This document shows positions 1 through 10,818 of a DNA stretch of 64,000 nt, piece by piece. Position 1 is the first letter of the stretch; each line of letters opens with the position of its first letter. Under the pieces are notes generated by a model. The model was not told the DNA's origin. It searched no databases and saw only the letters and a program-made list of their open reading frames with translations. The stretch covers positions 6,013,787-6,077,786 of the forward strand of contig CM055890.1 in the NCBI GenBank assembly GCA_029582165.1, in the 5' to 3' direction. This stretch comes from Portulaca oleracea (taxonomy: Eukaryota; Streptophyta; Magnoliopsida; Caryophyllales; Portulacaceae). The translations under genes were made by a program, and so were the position numbers.

Positions 1-469
1 AAAAATTTCTTGACTTTCATATAAGATCATAACTCCAAATTCTATAAAGACGTAAAATCATCACAACCTCACTTCCTCTTTCCATAAGATTAAAACTTAC
101 ATACTAATTTCATTCAAGCGAAAGAAATTCACCTAAAAGGAAAGAACTCATCCATAAAATTCCTCCATAAAACAATATAACTTCTATAAAATATATAGTC
201 CATCAATAAATCACGTAAAACCCCCTATGTCCTTGGGAGATTTCGACAGAGTTTCTCCTGTAAATTGGATTTTCCCCAAGTTATCGACTGTATAATTTTC
301 ACCTGCATAAAACAATTTCACACTACAATTCCATCCATAGAGCCTCAAACTCAAACAACCAATAGTCCACAATAGCATTTTTCATCCATATTCCATAACC
401 GATCACCACATATCTCAAAACTCTAGATTCTCCAAAAGTCTCCTTATAACCTCGCTCTGATACCATAAC
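1..469 (-). mobile_element. Ty3/gypsy internal leader, continues off left edge
   Basis: This stretch lies just downstream, on the minus strand, of the primer-binding site of the gypsy element whose 5' LTR fills 470-5925. No reading frame of note is seen, so it is read as the untranslated leader before gag. The body of the element would lie beyond the left edge of the window. The assignment rests on position relative to the LTR end and primer site, not on protein similarity. Confidence 0.55.
454..465 (-). other. primer-binding site of gypsy element (initiator tRNA-Met)
   Basis: On the minus strand this reads TGGTATCAGAGC, the standard plant LTR-retrotransposon site complementary to the 3' end of initiator tRNA-Met. 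It lies four bases past the LTR terminus TTACA (ending at 470), which fixes the LTR as the 5' LTR of a minus-strand element. Confidence 0.8.
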
Positions 470-592
470 TGTAACGGCACCATATTCATAATCATCATAT
501 TACTACTAAACCATTCATAACTCAAGAATTAGCGCAGCGGAATTTATAATCCGAAGACATTACCGCTGTCCATGATCATGGACAAGGCTAAC

Positions 593-1083
593 TGTTAGAA
601 AGTGGCCCAAAATTACCCAGTCTCTTGATCCCACAATTATTTGTTTCCTAATTGTATTAGGATATTATTTAGGTTTCCTTATTATGTTGGGTTTCCTAAT
701 TGCATTAGATTCTAAATCTAATTGGAGTGGGAGTCAAGTTAGGGTTAGGGTTTTAGGTGTGTTCTCCCTATAAAAGGGAGTCTTCTCCATCTTTTGTAAT
801 CATCCCAAAAATTCAGTAGTTTTCGTATTCCCATTGGTAAGAGTAATTGTGAGAGTTTGTGTGGGTTGTTCTACTCTCTTGGTGTTGATCTCGGGGTGAG
901 ATCGTTCGTTGTACTCTCTACCATAGTGGATTCGTTTGTGCTTGTGCCGCCCGTGGGTTTTCCCCAATTTGGGTTTCCACGTTAAATTCTTGTCCTCTTT
1001 AATCTTGCATTTATTTTTCTCAATTTATTGTAGTCATCTTATTTTCGCTTCCGCAAATTAATTTTCTCGATATAACTCTAACA
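593..1083 (+). repeat. 5' LTR of the gag-only copia element
   Basis: Begins TGTTAGAAAG and ends CTCTAACA, with termini forming TGTTAG/CTAACA. A TATA box (TATAAAAG) is at 769-776. It is the same length as the 3' LTR at 2465-2955 and nearly identical to it. Confidence 0.93.
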
Positions 1084-1085
1084 AG

Positions 1086-1097
1086 TGGTATCAGAGC
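1086..1097 (+). other. primer-binding site (initiator tRNA-Met)
   Basis: TGGTATCAGAGC two bases after the 5' LTR end, the usual copia primer site. Confidence 0.9.
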
Positions 1098-1109
1098 CTT
1101 GATTATAAG

Positions 1110-2303
1110 ATGTCTACAGTCACTAAATTCGATATCAAGAAGTTTGATGGCAAGATCGGCTTCAGTTTGTGGAGGATCAAGATGAGAGCTGTTCTTACGC
1201 AGAGTGGATTGAAGAAAGCACTCGGTACGAAGCCAGCCAATATTGAAAAGGAGGAATGGGAGGAGCTTGATGATAGAGCTCTTACGGCAATTCAGTTATG
1301 TTTAGCAGATTCAGTTCTTCGTGAGGTGGTTCACTATAAGTCTACTGCTGATCTTTGGCTAAAGTTAGAACAACTTTACATGACTAAGAGTCTTGTTAAC
1401 CAAATTCGACTGAAGGAGCGTTTGTACACTATTCGCATGGCTGAAGGAACACCTATCCAAAACCATCTTAATGAGTTTAATTCGATTTTGATAGATTTGG
1501 AAAATTTGGAGGTGGAAATTGATGATCAGGATAAGGCCATTCTTTTGGTTATTTCCCTACCCCATTCGTATATACAGTTCAAGGAAATTATGCTCTACAG
1601 TAATACTGAATTTTTGAGTTATGAGGATATTAAGTCAAATTTACTATCTAAAGAAAAATTTGATCTTGAAGTGTGTTCTGATGGCAAAGCTGAAGGTTTG
1701 TCAGTTGTGGGGAGTAGGTCGAAAAAGAAAGGCTCTAAGTTTAAATTTGAGGGTGACGGCTACTACTGTAAGAAACCTGGACTCAAAATTTCTGAATGTC
1801 GTAAGTTGAAATCGAGAAAGGAAAAAGAAGGTGAAGCTGCAATAGTGGAAGATGAGTCAGATGGTGATGCTTTTCTTGCTTCTCAAGAGAAGGGAAGTAT
1901 GTCTGAATGGGTCTTGGATTCTGGATCTAGTTATCATGTATGTCCTAATAAAGATTTGTTTTCTACATATGATCCTGTGGATTCTAGTGTTGTTAATTTG
2001 GCTAATGATAGCCAGTGTGAGATTGCTGGAATCGGTACAGTTCAGATCAAGACTCAGGATGGTGCTATCAGGACACTAACAGAAGTTCGACATGTCCCTG
2101 GCATGAAGCGTAATCTGATCTCTTTAAGTGTACTTGACTCCAAAGGGTTAAGGTACTCAGGTGAAGGTGGAGTTTTGAAAGTGTCCAAGGGTTCTGAAAT
2201 TCTTTTAAAGGGTTTGAGGCGCAAAGGTCTATATATCCTGCAAGGTTCAGCAGTTTCAGGTAACTCTTTTGAAGATGATCTAACTCGGATGTTTAGTGTA
2301 TAG
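1110..2303 (+). CDS. copia gag-protease polyprotein, truncated before integrase
   Basis: A 397-residue open frame whose ATG follows the primer site by 12 bases. Residues about 1-190 form the copia capsid (gag/UBN2-type) region with the usual order of helices. A zinc-knuckle region is present at residues about 218-230 but is degenerate: the first Cys is Tyr and the His is replaced by Leu, leaving only C220 and C230. A copia aspartic protease follows, with its active-site motif D-S-G-S-S at D270 and the typical 'HVPGMKRNLISLS' stretch behind it. The frame ends shortly after protease at a short unrelated tail, so the normal continuation into integrase is deleted. It is fully open, which is unusual in this window. 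It may still make capsid and protease, but poor RNA binding is likely with the broken knuckle. Confidence 0.88.
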   Translation: MSTVTKFDIKKFDGKIGFSLWRIKMRAVLTQSGLKKALGTKPANIEKEEWEELDDRALTAIQLCLADSVLREVVHYKSTADLWLKLEQLYMTKSLVNQIRLKERLYTIRMAEGTPIQNHLNEFNSILIDLENLEVEIDDQDKAILLVISLPHSYIQFKEIMLYSNTEFLSYEDIKSNLLSKEKFDLEVCSDGKAEGLSVVGSRSKKKGSKFKFEGDGYYCKKPGLKISECRKLKSRKEKEGEAAIVEDESDGDAFLASQEKGSMSEWVLDSGSSYHVCPNKDLFSTYDPVDSSVVNLANDSQCEIAGIGTVQIKTQDGAIRTLTEVRHVPGMKRNLISLSVLDSKGLRYSGEGGVLKVSKGSEILLKGLRRKGLYILQGSAVSGNSFEDDLTRMFSV

Positions 2304-2450
2304 TTGGATTAGGTGAAGAAGAAAGGAATAGCTAAGTCTAAGAGGAGCTTGGACTTAGCGGGTAATCTTTGAGTGCCCTTCTGGGCGTTGCCCTACGGGA
2401 CTCTACCCTTCGGGGTTTGGTGGCGGCGACAAGATTTGGAATAATTTTGG

Positions 2451-2463
2451 TCCAAGGTGGAGA
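2451..2463 (+). other. polypurine tract of the copia element
   Basis: Purine-rich AAGGTGGAGA immediately before the 3' LTR start at 2465, the expected plus-strand priming site. Confidence 0.7.
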
Positions 2464-2464
2464 T

Positions 2465-2955
2465 TGTTAGAAAGTGGCCCAAAATTACCCAGTCTCTTGA
2501 TCCCACAATTATTTGTTTCCTAATTGTATTAGGATATTATTTAGATTTCCTTATTATGTTGGGTTTCCTAATTGTATTAGATTCTAAATCTAATTGGAGT
2601 GGGAGTCAAGTTAGGGTTAGGGTTTTAGGTGTGTTCTCCCTATAAAAGGGAGTCTTCTCCATCTTTTGTAATCATCCCAAAAATTCAGTAGTTTTCGTAT
2701 TCCCATTGGTAAGAGTAATTGTGAGAGTTTGTGTGAGTTGTTCTACTCTCTTGGTGTTGATCTCGGGGTGAGATCGTTCGTTGTACTCTCTACCATAGTG
2801 GATTCGTTTGTGCTTGTGCCGCCCGTGGTTTTTCTCCAATTTGGGTTTCCACGTTAAATTCTTGTCCTCTTTAATCTTGCATTTATTTTTCTCAATTTAT
2901 TGTAGTCATCTTATTTTCGCTTCCCCAAATTAATTTTCTCGATATAACTCTAACA
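2465..2955 (+). repeat. 3' LTR of the gag-only copia element
   Basis: 491 bp with the same termini as the 5' LTR. Six substitutions were counted by eye between the two, and its TATA box is at 2641-2648. It is followed by the CTAAC target duplication. Confidence 0.93.
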
Positions 2956-5505
2956 CTAACCATGTACTGTTTTCAACCTAACATTCTCAAAGTCGATACG
3001 CATATTAACATACCATGATATACATGCCATACTAACTTAGGATCAACCTATCACCTTTCCAAGACAATATATTACACCCAACACCCAAAAATCATATATC
3101 TTCAAGACTCTTATACTTCAAGCTATCAAACGTATACACCAAATGTGAAAGATAACTTCCTTAAAACAAAGGAACCTTCTGCTCTTCGATTTGACTCGAC
3201 TTCTTATCGATTCTTGGCTTATCCGCACTAGGGCATCACCTAAAACAAAAACAGAAAACTTCACAAATGAGTTGGCTAAACTCAGTACACATACCCCTAC
3301 AGTGTAAACTTTCATAGTTCATTTTAGTTCGCGCATTGCTAAATTCTTTTGGAAAAGGAAAACACAAACAAGTCACAAAACTCTTAAACAGCCAAAGAAA
3401 AAGAATAGACATTAAAATCCTAAACGTCATTATCATCATCATCATCATCATAGACCTCATCATAAATAGATCTCGTTGTAGACCTCGTCATAAATAAACC
3501 TCTTTATAGACCTCATCATAGACACTGGCCAGGTTGCATGACAGATGCCCGTCGACATCGAAAGTACCTCAGTGCGATTAGCACCATATAACAAGAGACC
3601 TCATCATTGAAAGAAAAAAATCATAAAATTTCCTTACGTTAAACATCATGAAGCCATCAACATAAAGCATCAACATAAAACATCAGCATAAAACATCATC
3701 AATAAAACATTCTCGGGAAAGGTAGGCAATACGTATACCTGAACACCTGAAACTTATGCTCCAACTTGGACCCGTACGGACTTGAACAGGTGGGCGCAAC
3801 GACCTCTTGAGAACTCTTAAGAAAGAACAATAATCATGAATTAGAACCTAACTTGGATGAGAGAAATGAAGAATATCCTAGTAGAATCATAGGATTACTT
3901 GAATACTTAAGCTTGATTCCTAAGGCTCACTCGGAAGGCCATAACTTCTCCCACAAGTATCATATCATTGTGCATAAGGACTTTCTGGAAAGCTAAGCTC
4001 ATGTACTACAGCTCTCTAGTTGATCATGAAGGTCCAAAACGCGGTTAACGAGGGTACAAACCCCTAACTTAGCAAGCTGTCCAGAACATACAAGAATGGA
4101 TACCGATTTTTCGGAAAATCATAACTCGGGTTGTAGACCTCGGTTAGCGACGTGTAAGCTGTCTATGGAAAGCTTGAAAGACATACTAAAATGTTCGTGT
4201 TGATCACATACTGATTTGGGCAAGGGAAAGACACGAATTTAGGCCATGAACACAGCAGAACCTTTAAAAATTCTGGGCAGAAGCATGAGTACGGGTCGTG
4301 ATTCGGTAGTCTATAACTTTCACTCCCGATGTCCTATGAACGCGTAAGAGACCATTCTGGAAAGCTTCACAATCATTCTACAACTTTCATGTTGAACACT
4401 TAAACCAACAAGATCTCCAACCAGTCTTAAAACATGCATTTACCTACCTATCTCAGAAATCGTATACAAATACACATGCTCACGGTTTTGGCCATAACTT
4501 TAGCTATACATAACGGAACTCCGAGATTCCAAAACCAGGTGTTAGCTAACATCTAAGGCTACCTATTCATCCCATAAAATGGGTCAGACACACACTTTTC
4601 ATTTTCTGGAATTTCCAGATTGCAACCATACTCTTCAAGGGTGTTTATTTAGGCCTCTTCATGCAATTACACTTGATTATCTTACACCAATTTTTCCCAA
4701 TCGAATTTCTAATCACAATTACTTATTTTCCAGTAGCAATACACCCAGAAACCATCCACCAAAACTCATTTTACATCCATGCAAAGCATAATCTTAACAT
4801 ATCTCATCATCCCAAGCATGTTTCTTCATAAATACATCATGAAACACCATAATACTCAATAATTTTGCAATTTAACCTTAATCCAAGAACATGCAACTAT
4901 AATTATCCATAAGACTTAACCTTTCACAATAAACTAATCATCAAAGTTGACATGCATGTCTTAGAATAACAAAATCCATATTCAACCATACCTTTAAACA
5001 CAATTCCAACCAAGTCATACTCATCCAACTTTAATCAATTCTTTAAGAGACATTTCATTGAACACCTTATGTGCATCATAAGACACTAAAAGAAATCCAC
5101 CTATAATTATCAATAAAAATCCAAGATAAAACTTGCACTATTATTACTCTCTACGACACTTTGTTAAACTCAGAATTTCATACTCAATTATCATCCAACT
5201 CAATTACTTTGAAGTGAGACATTGGAGTTTAGTGAATACCTTAGAAAAGAGGAGAGAAGGAGAGAGGAACAGAGGTGCGGTGTCCCTGGAGGGAGTCTTC
5301 GGCCACTGTCCTGGCGACGTTGCCGGATTCTGGCGCCGGTGGTCACCGTCCGGTAGGGAGACAATGAGAGGTAGTGAGTGAGAATGAAAAGAAAAGAGGG
5401 GAATTGTATCTGCTTTGGTAAAATAAGAACAGAGAGGTGAAAGATAATATGCAAACCTCTAAACCCAATAGTTATCAACAAAAGAAAAGGGGTTGTGGGC
5501 TTAAC

Positions 5506-5513
5506 TATTTATA
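5506..5513 (-). promoter_or_regulatory. TATA-like box of gypsy LTR
   Basis: TATAAATA on the minus strand about 410 bp inside the LTR start, followed downstream by a pyrimidine-rich stretch. This is the likely U3 promoter of the LTR, inferred from sequence and position only. Confidence 0.5.
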
Positions 5514-5984
5514 AAGCCCCATTCATCTATCACTCAATCCATCTTCTTTCTTTATAATTATTTTTCCCTTGACCTAATACCATTAACTTGGGTTTCCGAC
5601 TAAAATTCTACGAGGCTAAACTATGAGAAATTTCAATAATGAACAATGTCATGAGTCTTCACTTCTCGAATATTAGTAATTCGAATAAACTCCCAAATGA
5701 GAAATTGTCAGACAAAGGACCTAAATATTATGGTTTGGTTTACTAGGAAAGATCGAAAATACTATTTGAGAAGTATCTATTGATATTACCATACTGAAAC
5801 ATCGATGGTCGTTGCACTGTTCAAGTCCTGAAAAACACACGGTTAGACGAAATAAAAAGCGCGAATTGATTTAATTACGTTTGATTAGCAACATTAATCA
5901 CCATATATTAGGGCAGGTTATTACACAAATGTAGGATAATTGATGAAGTTAAGGGACTTTGAGAATGCATGATGCATCCATTGT

Positions 5985-6072
5985 TCGACCATAGCTTAGT
6001 TGGTAGAGTGGAGGACAATAGTTGTTGAGACAGAGAATCTTTAGGTCGCTGGTTTGAATCTAGTGTGTCGAA
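5985..6072 (+). pseudogene. decayed tRNA-Tyr copy 1
   Basis: The sequence follows the plant nuclear tRNA-Tyr pattern. It has an A-box-like TAGCTTAGTTGGTAGAG, the anticodon arm GGAGGAC...AGTTG, an interruption of about 13 bases where the tRNA-Tyr intron sits, then TTTAGGTCGCTGG and a B-box GGTTTGAATCT. The acceptor stem is partly kept (TCGAC at 5985 pairs with GTCGA at 6067-6071). The GTA anticodon reads ATA here and several stem positions are changed, so it is probably non-functional. Confidence 0.7.
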
Positions 6073-6262
6073 TTTGTTTTGGTTTTGAAATTTTTGGGGT
6101 CCTGCTATCTGATATTTCAAGGGAATACTTATCATGAACGTTTTTTTGTATATATTTTACAACATGTCTGGTCAATTGTCTTTAGAATGTGATTATATTA
6201 GATGCCATCCAAATGGAAGAGGAGTGGCTCTTTGATATACCTTGTACCGCCATGGAATCAGA

Positions 6263-6350
6263 ACCAACCTTTGCTCAATTGGTAGAGTGAAGGATTGTAC
6301 TTGTTCGCTCAGGGAATTCTTAGGTTGTTGGTTTGAGTCTGGTTGGTCAA
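6263..6350 (+). pseudogene. decayed tRNA-Tyr copy 2
   Basis: Second copy in the same orientation, starting 278 bp after the first. It keeps the A-box region (GCTCAATTGGTAGAG), a GTA anticodon within GGATTGTACTTG, an intron-like gap, and a B-box GGTTTGAGTCT. Acceptor stem pairing is largely lost. The surrounding DNA also shows weak similarity to that around copy 1, for example a T-rich run just after the tRNA end. Confidence 0.68.
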
Positions 6351-6523
6351 ATTTCGATTGTTTTGTTTTTTTGCATACTATGGTGTCTTGCATATTGATC
6401 TTTAAAGGGAGAATTTTAGGCTCAATCTTTTTGAAGTTTTATGAATTATTAGAATATAAAGTGGGAGTTGGATGGCAGAATATTGGAACAAGTATGGATA
6501 TCTTTTGTCAACGATATTAATTA

Positions 6524-6611
6524 CCAACCTTAGCTCACTTGATAGAGTGGAGGACTGTAGTTGTTTAAACGAGGAATCCTTAGGTGGCTGGTTCAAGTTC
6601 AGCTAATTAAA
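6524..6611 (+). pseudogene. decayed tRNA-Tyr copy 3
   Basis: Third copy, 261 bp after the second. It is the closest of the three to a normal tRNA-Tyr in the 5' half (CCTTAGCTCACTTGATAGAG, then GGAGGACTGTAGTTG with GTA anticodon and an intron-like insert). The T arm reads GGTTCAAGTTC, breaking the invariant TTCGA core, and the 3' acceptor strand no longer pairs with the 5' strand. Confidence 0.68.
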
Positions 6612-7969
6612 TTTGTTTGTAGTTGTGTTTTCTCTTATTTTGTGCATGGTACAAGTAAATGGTAACCCACTAATAGTGATTAACTTTCAACTGCTTCTGT
6701 TGTTGTGTGATAAAGTTTGAGTGTATGTAGCTACTTGCCGTTCGAATTCGAGCATTGTGGCACTTTCGACTTAAATCTTTTGCACATGCTAGGGATTGCG
6801 CTGTGTTGGTGGAAATGAGACGATTTGCAGCTGTCCACTTGCCAAAAGTGTTATGAGGGTTGTTATCACATTAGTCTAGTCAACGTCTCAGGTTTGAGTT
6901 GGAGCACTGTTGTTCTACACAATTATTTTGAAGTTGTCTTAACATTGAGCTTCTGTTTTTCTCCCCTGCTTTGCCAACTTGCTCTGGCTTCTAGAAATTT
7001 GATAGGAAATCATAAGTGGAAGTGGGTAATAACTGTATAACCCAAATGGAAAAGGCAACACCTAAGTGTACAGAGTGTGGAATTATCGCCAAAAACGTAC
7101 AAGATGTATAATTTAGGATGTTTTTATGAGTCGAGTAAATTTCTTCTTTATTTTTTTGTCAGCTAAGAAAAGGAGGGAGGGGGATGGATGGAAATGAATA
7201 TGCTTTCATAAAAATGACTAAAAGGTCCCTATATTTTGATGTAATTATTTTGAGGGCCCTATATTTAGACAAATAGTTGTGGAGGTGACATTACCTTTGA
7301 TGTAATTATTTATTAGGGGATATTTCGATATATTGTCCATGCCCAAAACGCGGGAAGCAATGATTTTTGTGTTTAGGGTTGTTTTGATTGAAGTTAAGTA
7401 TCACTTCCGGCCTCAATGTTTAGGGCTGATCAAAGCTACACAACACTAATCAACAATAAATTCTGCAATTAATGCTTTGTGCATTGGAAAATAGGCCGGA
7501 ATGTTCCACCTAAATAATTACAGCAAAGATAGTATCACCTCACAATTACTTGTAAGAATACATGACCCTTAAAATAATTACATAAAAATATGAAAACCAT
7601 TTAGTCGTTTTATCTTGCATTGAATGTCGAACTGAAGATATCTAACCAACTAAGCTACAAAAGCACTTTGTTTACCTTCAGAGTTTATATTATTCTGTGC
7701 TACTTTGGGCTGCAGCAGTGGTCCATCCATGGCCAACTAGATCCTTGTTTGTGTGTTGCTTGAATGATGTGACCGACCTCAACTCATTGGACTTGAGGAC
7801 CTCAGTAGACTTTCTTAGAGTTTAGTTGGTCGCTTGAATATGGCCCATTGCGCCCCTCTTGGGTGTTTATGATGCTAGTTTTACGTCTAGGCACACTTGT
7901 TTCTTTTCTAGCTTTGCTATGATTTGTTGTGAAAACATATTTAGGGTCTATTCGTTAAAAGGATAAGGT
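6612..7969. other. intergenic stretch with no supported gene
   Basis: No coding region with recognisable domains is seen between the tRNA-Tyr relics and the LINE. The only structured item noted is a short tRNA-like relic on the minus strand at 7620-7670. The open frame at 6825-7040 has no recognisable motif and is not called. Confidence 0.5.
7620..7670 (-). repeat. tRNA-like (possibly SINE-head) relic
   Basis: On the minus strand an A-box-like TGTAGCTTAGTTGGTTAGA is followed closely by a B-box-like GTTCGACATTC. The two boxes are much closer than in a real tRNA, so this could be a deleted tRNA or the head of a SINE. No clear SINE tail or target duplication was found. Confidence 0.35.
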
Positions 7970-8038
7970 AAAGTTGGAAATTTTTTTTTGAAAGAAAGCC
8001 AATGAAAATGCTATTAAAGATTCAGTGACAGTACATCT

Positions 8039-8692
8039 TCAAGCAAAGCATGAGATGGGGGGGGGGGGGGACATCCAGATTTGTTCAGTATCACAAGACA
8101 AACACCAATTTACTAACCTATGGGCCACTGTGTTTGCTTCTCGTCCAACCCAATCCACAGCGGCCACGCTGAACCTTCTCCCTTGCTCCAATATATCCTC
8201 ATAGACAAATGCCAGGGGGCCTCGTCCAGATTTACATGCCTTGATCCTCTCCACTACACCCTTCGCGTCAGATTTTATGACTGCATTCATGACCCCATTT
8301 TCCCCGCACTTCTCGGTAGCAAATAGAATCACCTTTAGCTCTGCCAATTCCACCTCCTAGTGGTGTTCAAATTGACGTCCAGCTAGCCACAGGAAGTGTC
8401 CCCGCTCATCTTTGGCTACACAGGCTACTGCCACCAGACCCCGATTCATATGAACTGCTGCATCACAGTTCACCGTCACAAAATTTATTTTCCCTGTCCA
8501 TTTCACCCGTGCTTTAGGGACTGTATTGCCGCCTGTTTTTTGATTGTATTTCCATGTATTTATAACAGTTGCTACTTGCTCTTTCTGCCACATAAGCCTG
8601 GTCCATTCTTCTACGGTTGGTATGGAAGTCATTCTGAGCCTACCAAATACTCCACAATGCGAAGCTGCATAGTGCCTCCTATCTTTCTCCAA
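8039..8692 (-). pseudogene. LINE RNase H domain with one in-frame amber stop
   Basis: Two consecutive segments in the same frame (8692-8357 and 8353-8039), separated only by a TAG, together form a plant LINE-type RNase H (RVT_3). Acidic residues are visible in 'VNCDAAV', 'AELAELK'-like and 'IKSDAKG', and 'REANTVAHRL' supplies the C-terminal Asn/His region. The upstream half covers the linker after zf-RVT. A run of 14 G (8057-8070) encodes prolines at the end and may be a slippage-prone site. Apart from the amber codon this is the best-preserved part of the LINE. Confidence 0.8.
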
Positions 8693-8716
8693 CAGTTGGA
8701 TTATGTTGTGAAGCCA

Positions 8717-9522
8717 TTACAACGCATTAGTGCCCCTGACTTCAGTCACCTCATGAAGACCCAACAATTCCCAAACTCGGAGTGACCTTGGGCATTCTAA
8801 GAGTGCATGCCACTGAGTTTTAGTCTCCGAGAGACATATTCCACATACAGTAGATTCGCCACAGTGACGCTTGGCCAAATTATATTTGGTTGGGATCGTA
8901 CAAGTAACAAAGCGCCATAGGAGGTTCTTGATTCGAGGGTGAGCTGTTATACTCCAGAGCTTCTTCCACACTAGTTGATTGTCACCATTAGATGAGGTGG
9001 GCAGAGTTTCCTGTCGAGCTAGGTGGTATCCACTTTTGACCGTGTATTCTCCCCTCTATTTGGAAGCCATCGCACTCGATCATTCTTCTTATTTTTGGGG
9101 AGAGGTAGAGAGTATGATTCTAGTTATGTTCTCATCAAAGAGTAGTGTGATGAGGGCTGTATTCCAACGTAGTTCCTCGCCCTCAACTAGTAATGCCGAA
9201 ACTCTACAGTTCACCTTGTCTTCAGAGGCTACCCCGAGGAAGTAATGTCCATCAATGCATGCCCATTTATCACCCCACACTTTGACTCTCTCCCCATCTC
9301 CAACTGTCCATCCGATCCCTTTAGCAACAAGGTCCCTACCTTCCAATATACTTCGCCACACAAAGCTTGGTCGGAAACCAACGTTAGCTGTAAGTATGCC
9401 CTCCGAGGAAAATATCTTGCTTTTAACAGTGTACCGACAAGCGAGTCAGGCTTTACCAACAACCTCCACGCCTGCTTGGCTAACATGGCTAGGTTTAAGC
9501 TCTCAAGATCTCTAAAGCCCAT
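8717..9522 (-). pseudogene. LINE zf-RVT and upstream linker, frameshifted
   Basis: Reading downward: 'MGFRDLESLNLAMLAKQAWRL' (9522 onward), then 'GDGERVKVWGDKW' (9361-9089), then a zf-RVT domain 'WSITAHPRIKNLLWRFVTCTIPTKYNLAKR...CGICLSETKTQWHALLECPRSLRVW' (8971-8717). These are the standard blocks between plant LINE reverse transcriptase and RNase H. The frame changes once between the first and second blocks. The Cys/His ligands of zf-RVT are visible. Confidence 0.78.
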
Positions 9523-9564
9523 TCTGCTAACACCTATCCCACAGCACAGTAAGTTCTAATTCAA

Positions 9565-10818
9565 CTAGTGTAACCCTTGTTTATCCCCATCTCCACTCCA
9601 CCATAAGCGCCCAATCATTCCGCATAGTTCATCCAAGACTGCATCTGGTAATTTGAACAGACTCATAGCGTAAGTCGGCATAGCCTGTAAGACGGCCTTG
9701 ATCAGAGTCTCCCTTTCGGCTTGTGAAAGTAGTTTTTCCTTCCATCCATTCACTCTGCTCGACATCCTCTTCTTTATGTTCTCAAATAATTTTCTTGTAC
9801 CTATTCACCACTACCGGTTGACCAAGATAAGTTTTGTTTTCTGGCATCTCTTTCATACCCATGAATCGGAGCAGTTTGTCCCTCTTATCACCTGCAACAT
9901 TCTTATTGAAGAAAAGTTTCGACTTGTCATAATTGATTTGCAGCCCTGACATAAATTCGTACTGTTCAAGTACTTTCTTTAGTGAATTTACATCATCCTC
10001 TTTGGGTTTCAGAAAAAAATATTGCCGTCTCCGAAGAGGAGATGTGCGATTGCAGGTGCACGTCAACATATTTTCAACCACGTCAAATTCTTGTTGTCAC
10101 TCTCCCTTGTTATCAATGCGTTCAAGCCTTCAGTGACTAGTAGGAACAGATATAGAGATAGAGGGTCTCCTTGCCAGAGCCCCTTTTCCGGTAAGACCGA
10201 TCCCACTAGCTATCCATTCACACAGAAAGAGTAGCGTACTGTGTCTACACACTTCATGATCAGAGATATCCACTGGTTGGGGAAGCCCATTTCTTTCATA
10301 ATCAACCGAAGAAAGTCCAATTCCACCTTGTCATACGCCTTGCTCATGTCCAATTTCGCCGCCATCCATCCCGTCTTTCCTTTTGTTTTCTTCTTTAGAT
10401 AGTGGAATGCCTGAATAGCTATGATGGTATTGTCAGAAATAAGCCGCCCCGGAACAATGGCTGAGTGTTTTTAATCAATGACGTCATCCATGATACCTTT
10501 GAGACGGTTAGTGATGACTTTTGCAATCAGCTTGTAGACTACATTGCTCAGTGCAATTTGTCGGAAATCCTTCATAGTCTTCGGTTGCCTCGTCTTGGGA
10601 ATCAGAGTGATCATCGTGTCATTTAGGTCCCGTGGCATCTCTCCTCCGTTTAGACATTGCAGAACCACCTTCTTCACATCCATACCCACCACATTCCAAT
10701 ATCTCTGAAAAAATAGAGCACAGAAGCCATCAGGTCCCGGGGCCTTGGTCGGGCCCATTTGTTTAATTGCACTATCTATCTCTTCCTCCGTAAACGACAG
10801 TAGGAGGTTCCTCTTCAT
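9565..10818 (-). pseudogene. LINE reverse transcriptase, frameshifted and catalytically altered
   Basis: The fragment 10818-10471 shows the RT start ('TKAPGPDGFCALFFQRYW', 'ITLIPKTRQPKTMKDFRQIALSNVVYKLIAKVITNRLK'). 10081-9782 covers the region after the active site ('GLQINYDKSKLFFN') and 9765-9565 the thumb-side block 'NGWKEKLLSQAERETLIKAVLQAMPTYAMSLFKLP'. Near 10030-10045 the expected catalytic FADD motif reads FGDG and the frame shifts immediately after it in a T run. The segment between 10470 and 10082 has stops. The enzyme would be inactive. Confidence 0.8.

Larger units (their letters stand above)
588..2960 (+). mobile_element. complete gag-protease-only Ty1/copia element (TR-GAG-like)
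   Basis: A complete 2363-bp LTR retrotransposon (593-2955) flanked by the perfect 5-bp target duplication CTAAC (588-592 and 2956-2960). Both LTRs are 491 bp and differ at 6 positions by eye. A primer site, one long frame (gag plus protease) and a purine-rich tract are present, but integrase, reverse transcriptase and RNase H are absent. It must depend on a helper for mobility. The structure matches the class called TR-GAG (terminal-repeat elements with gag only), here also keeping protease. It is inserted into the gypsy LTR at 470-5925. Confidence 0.9.
470..5925 (-). mobile_element. Ty3/gypsy 5' LTR, interrupted by a copia insertion
   Basis: On the minus strand the LTR starts TGTAATAACC at 5925 and ends CGTTACA at 470, so the ends form a short TGTAA/TTACA inverted repeat. 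Without the 2368 bp of the nested copia element and its duplicated target, the LTR is about 3.09 kb. A TATA-like box lies at 5506-5513, followed by a CT-rich and then a short GC-rich stretch (about 5250-5400), as in long plant gypsy LTRs. The initiator-Met primer site and LTR length fit a Tekay-like chromovirus, but no coding domain is inside the window to confirm lineage. The short open frames here are judged non-genic. Confidence 0.7.
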
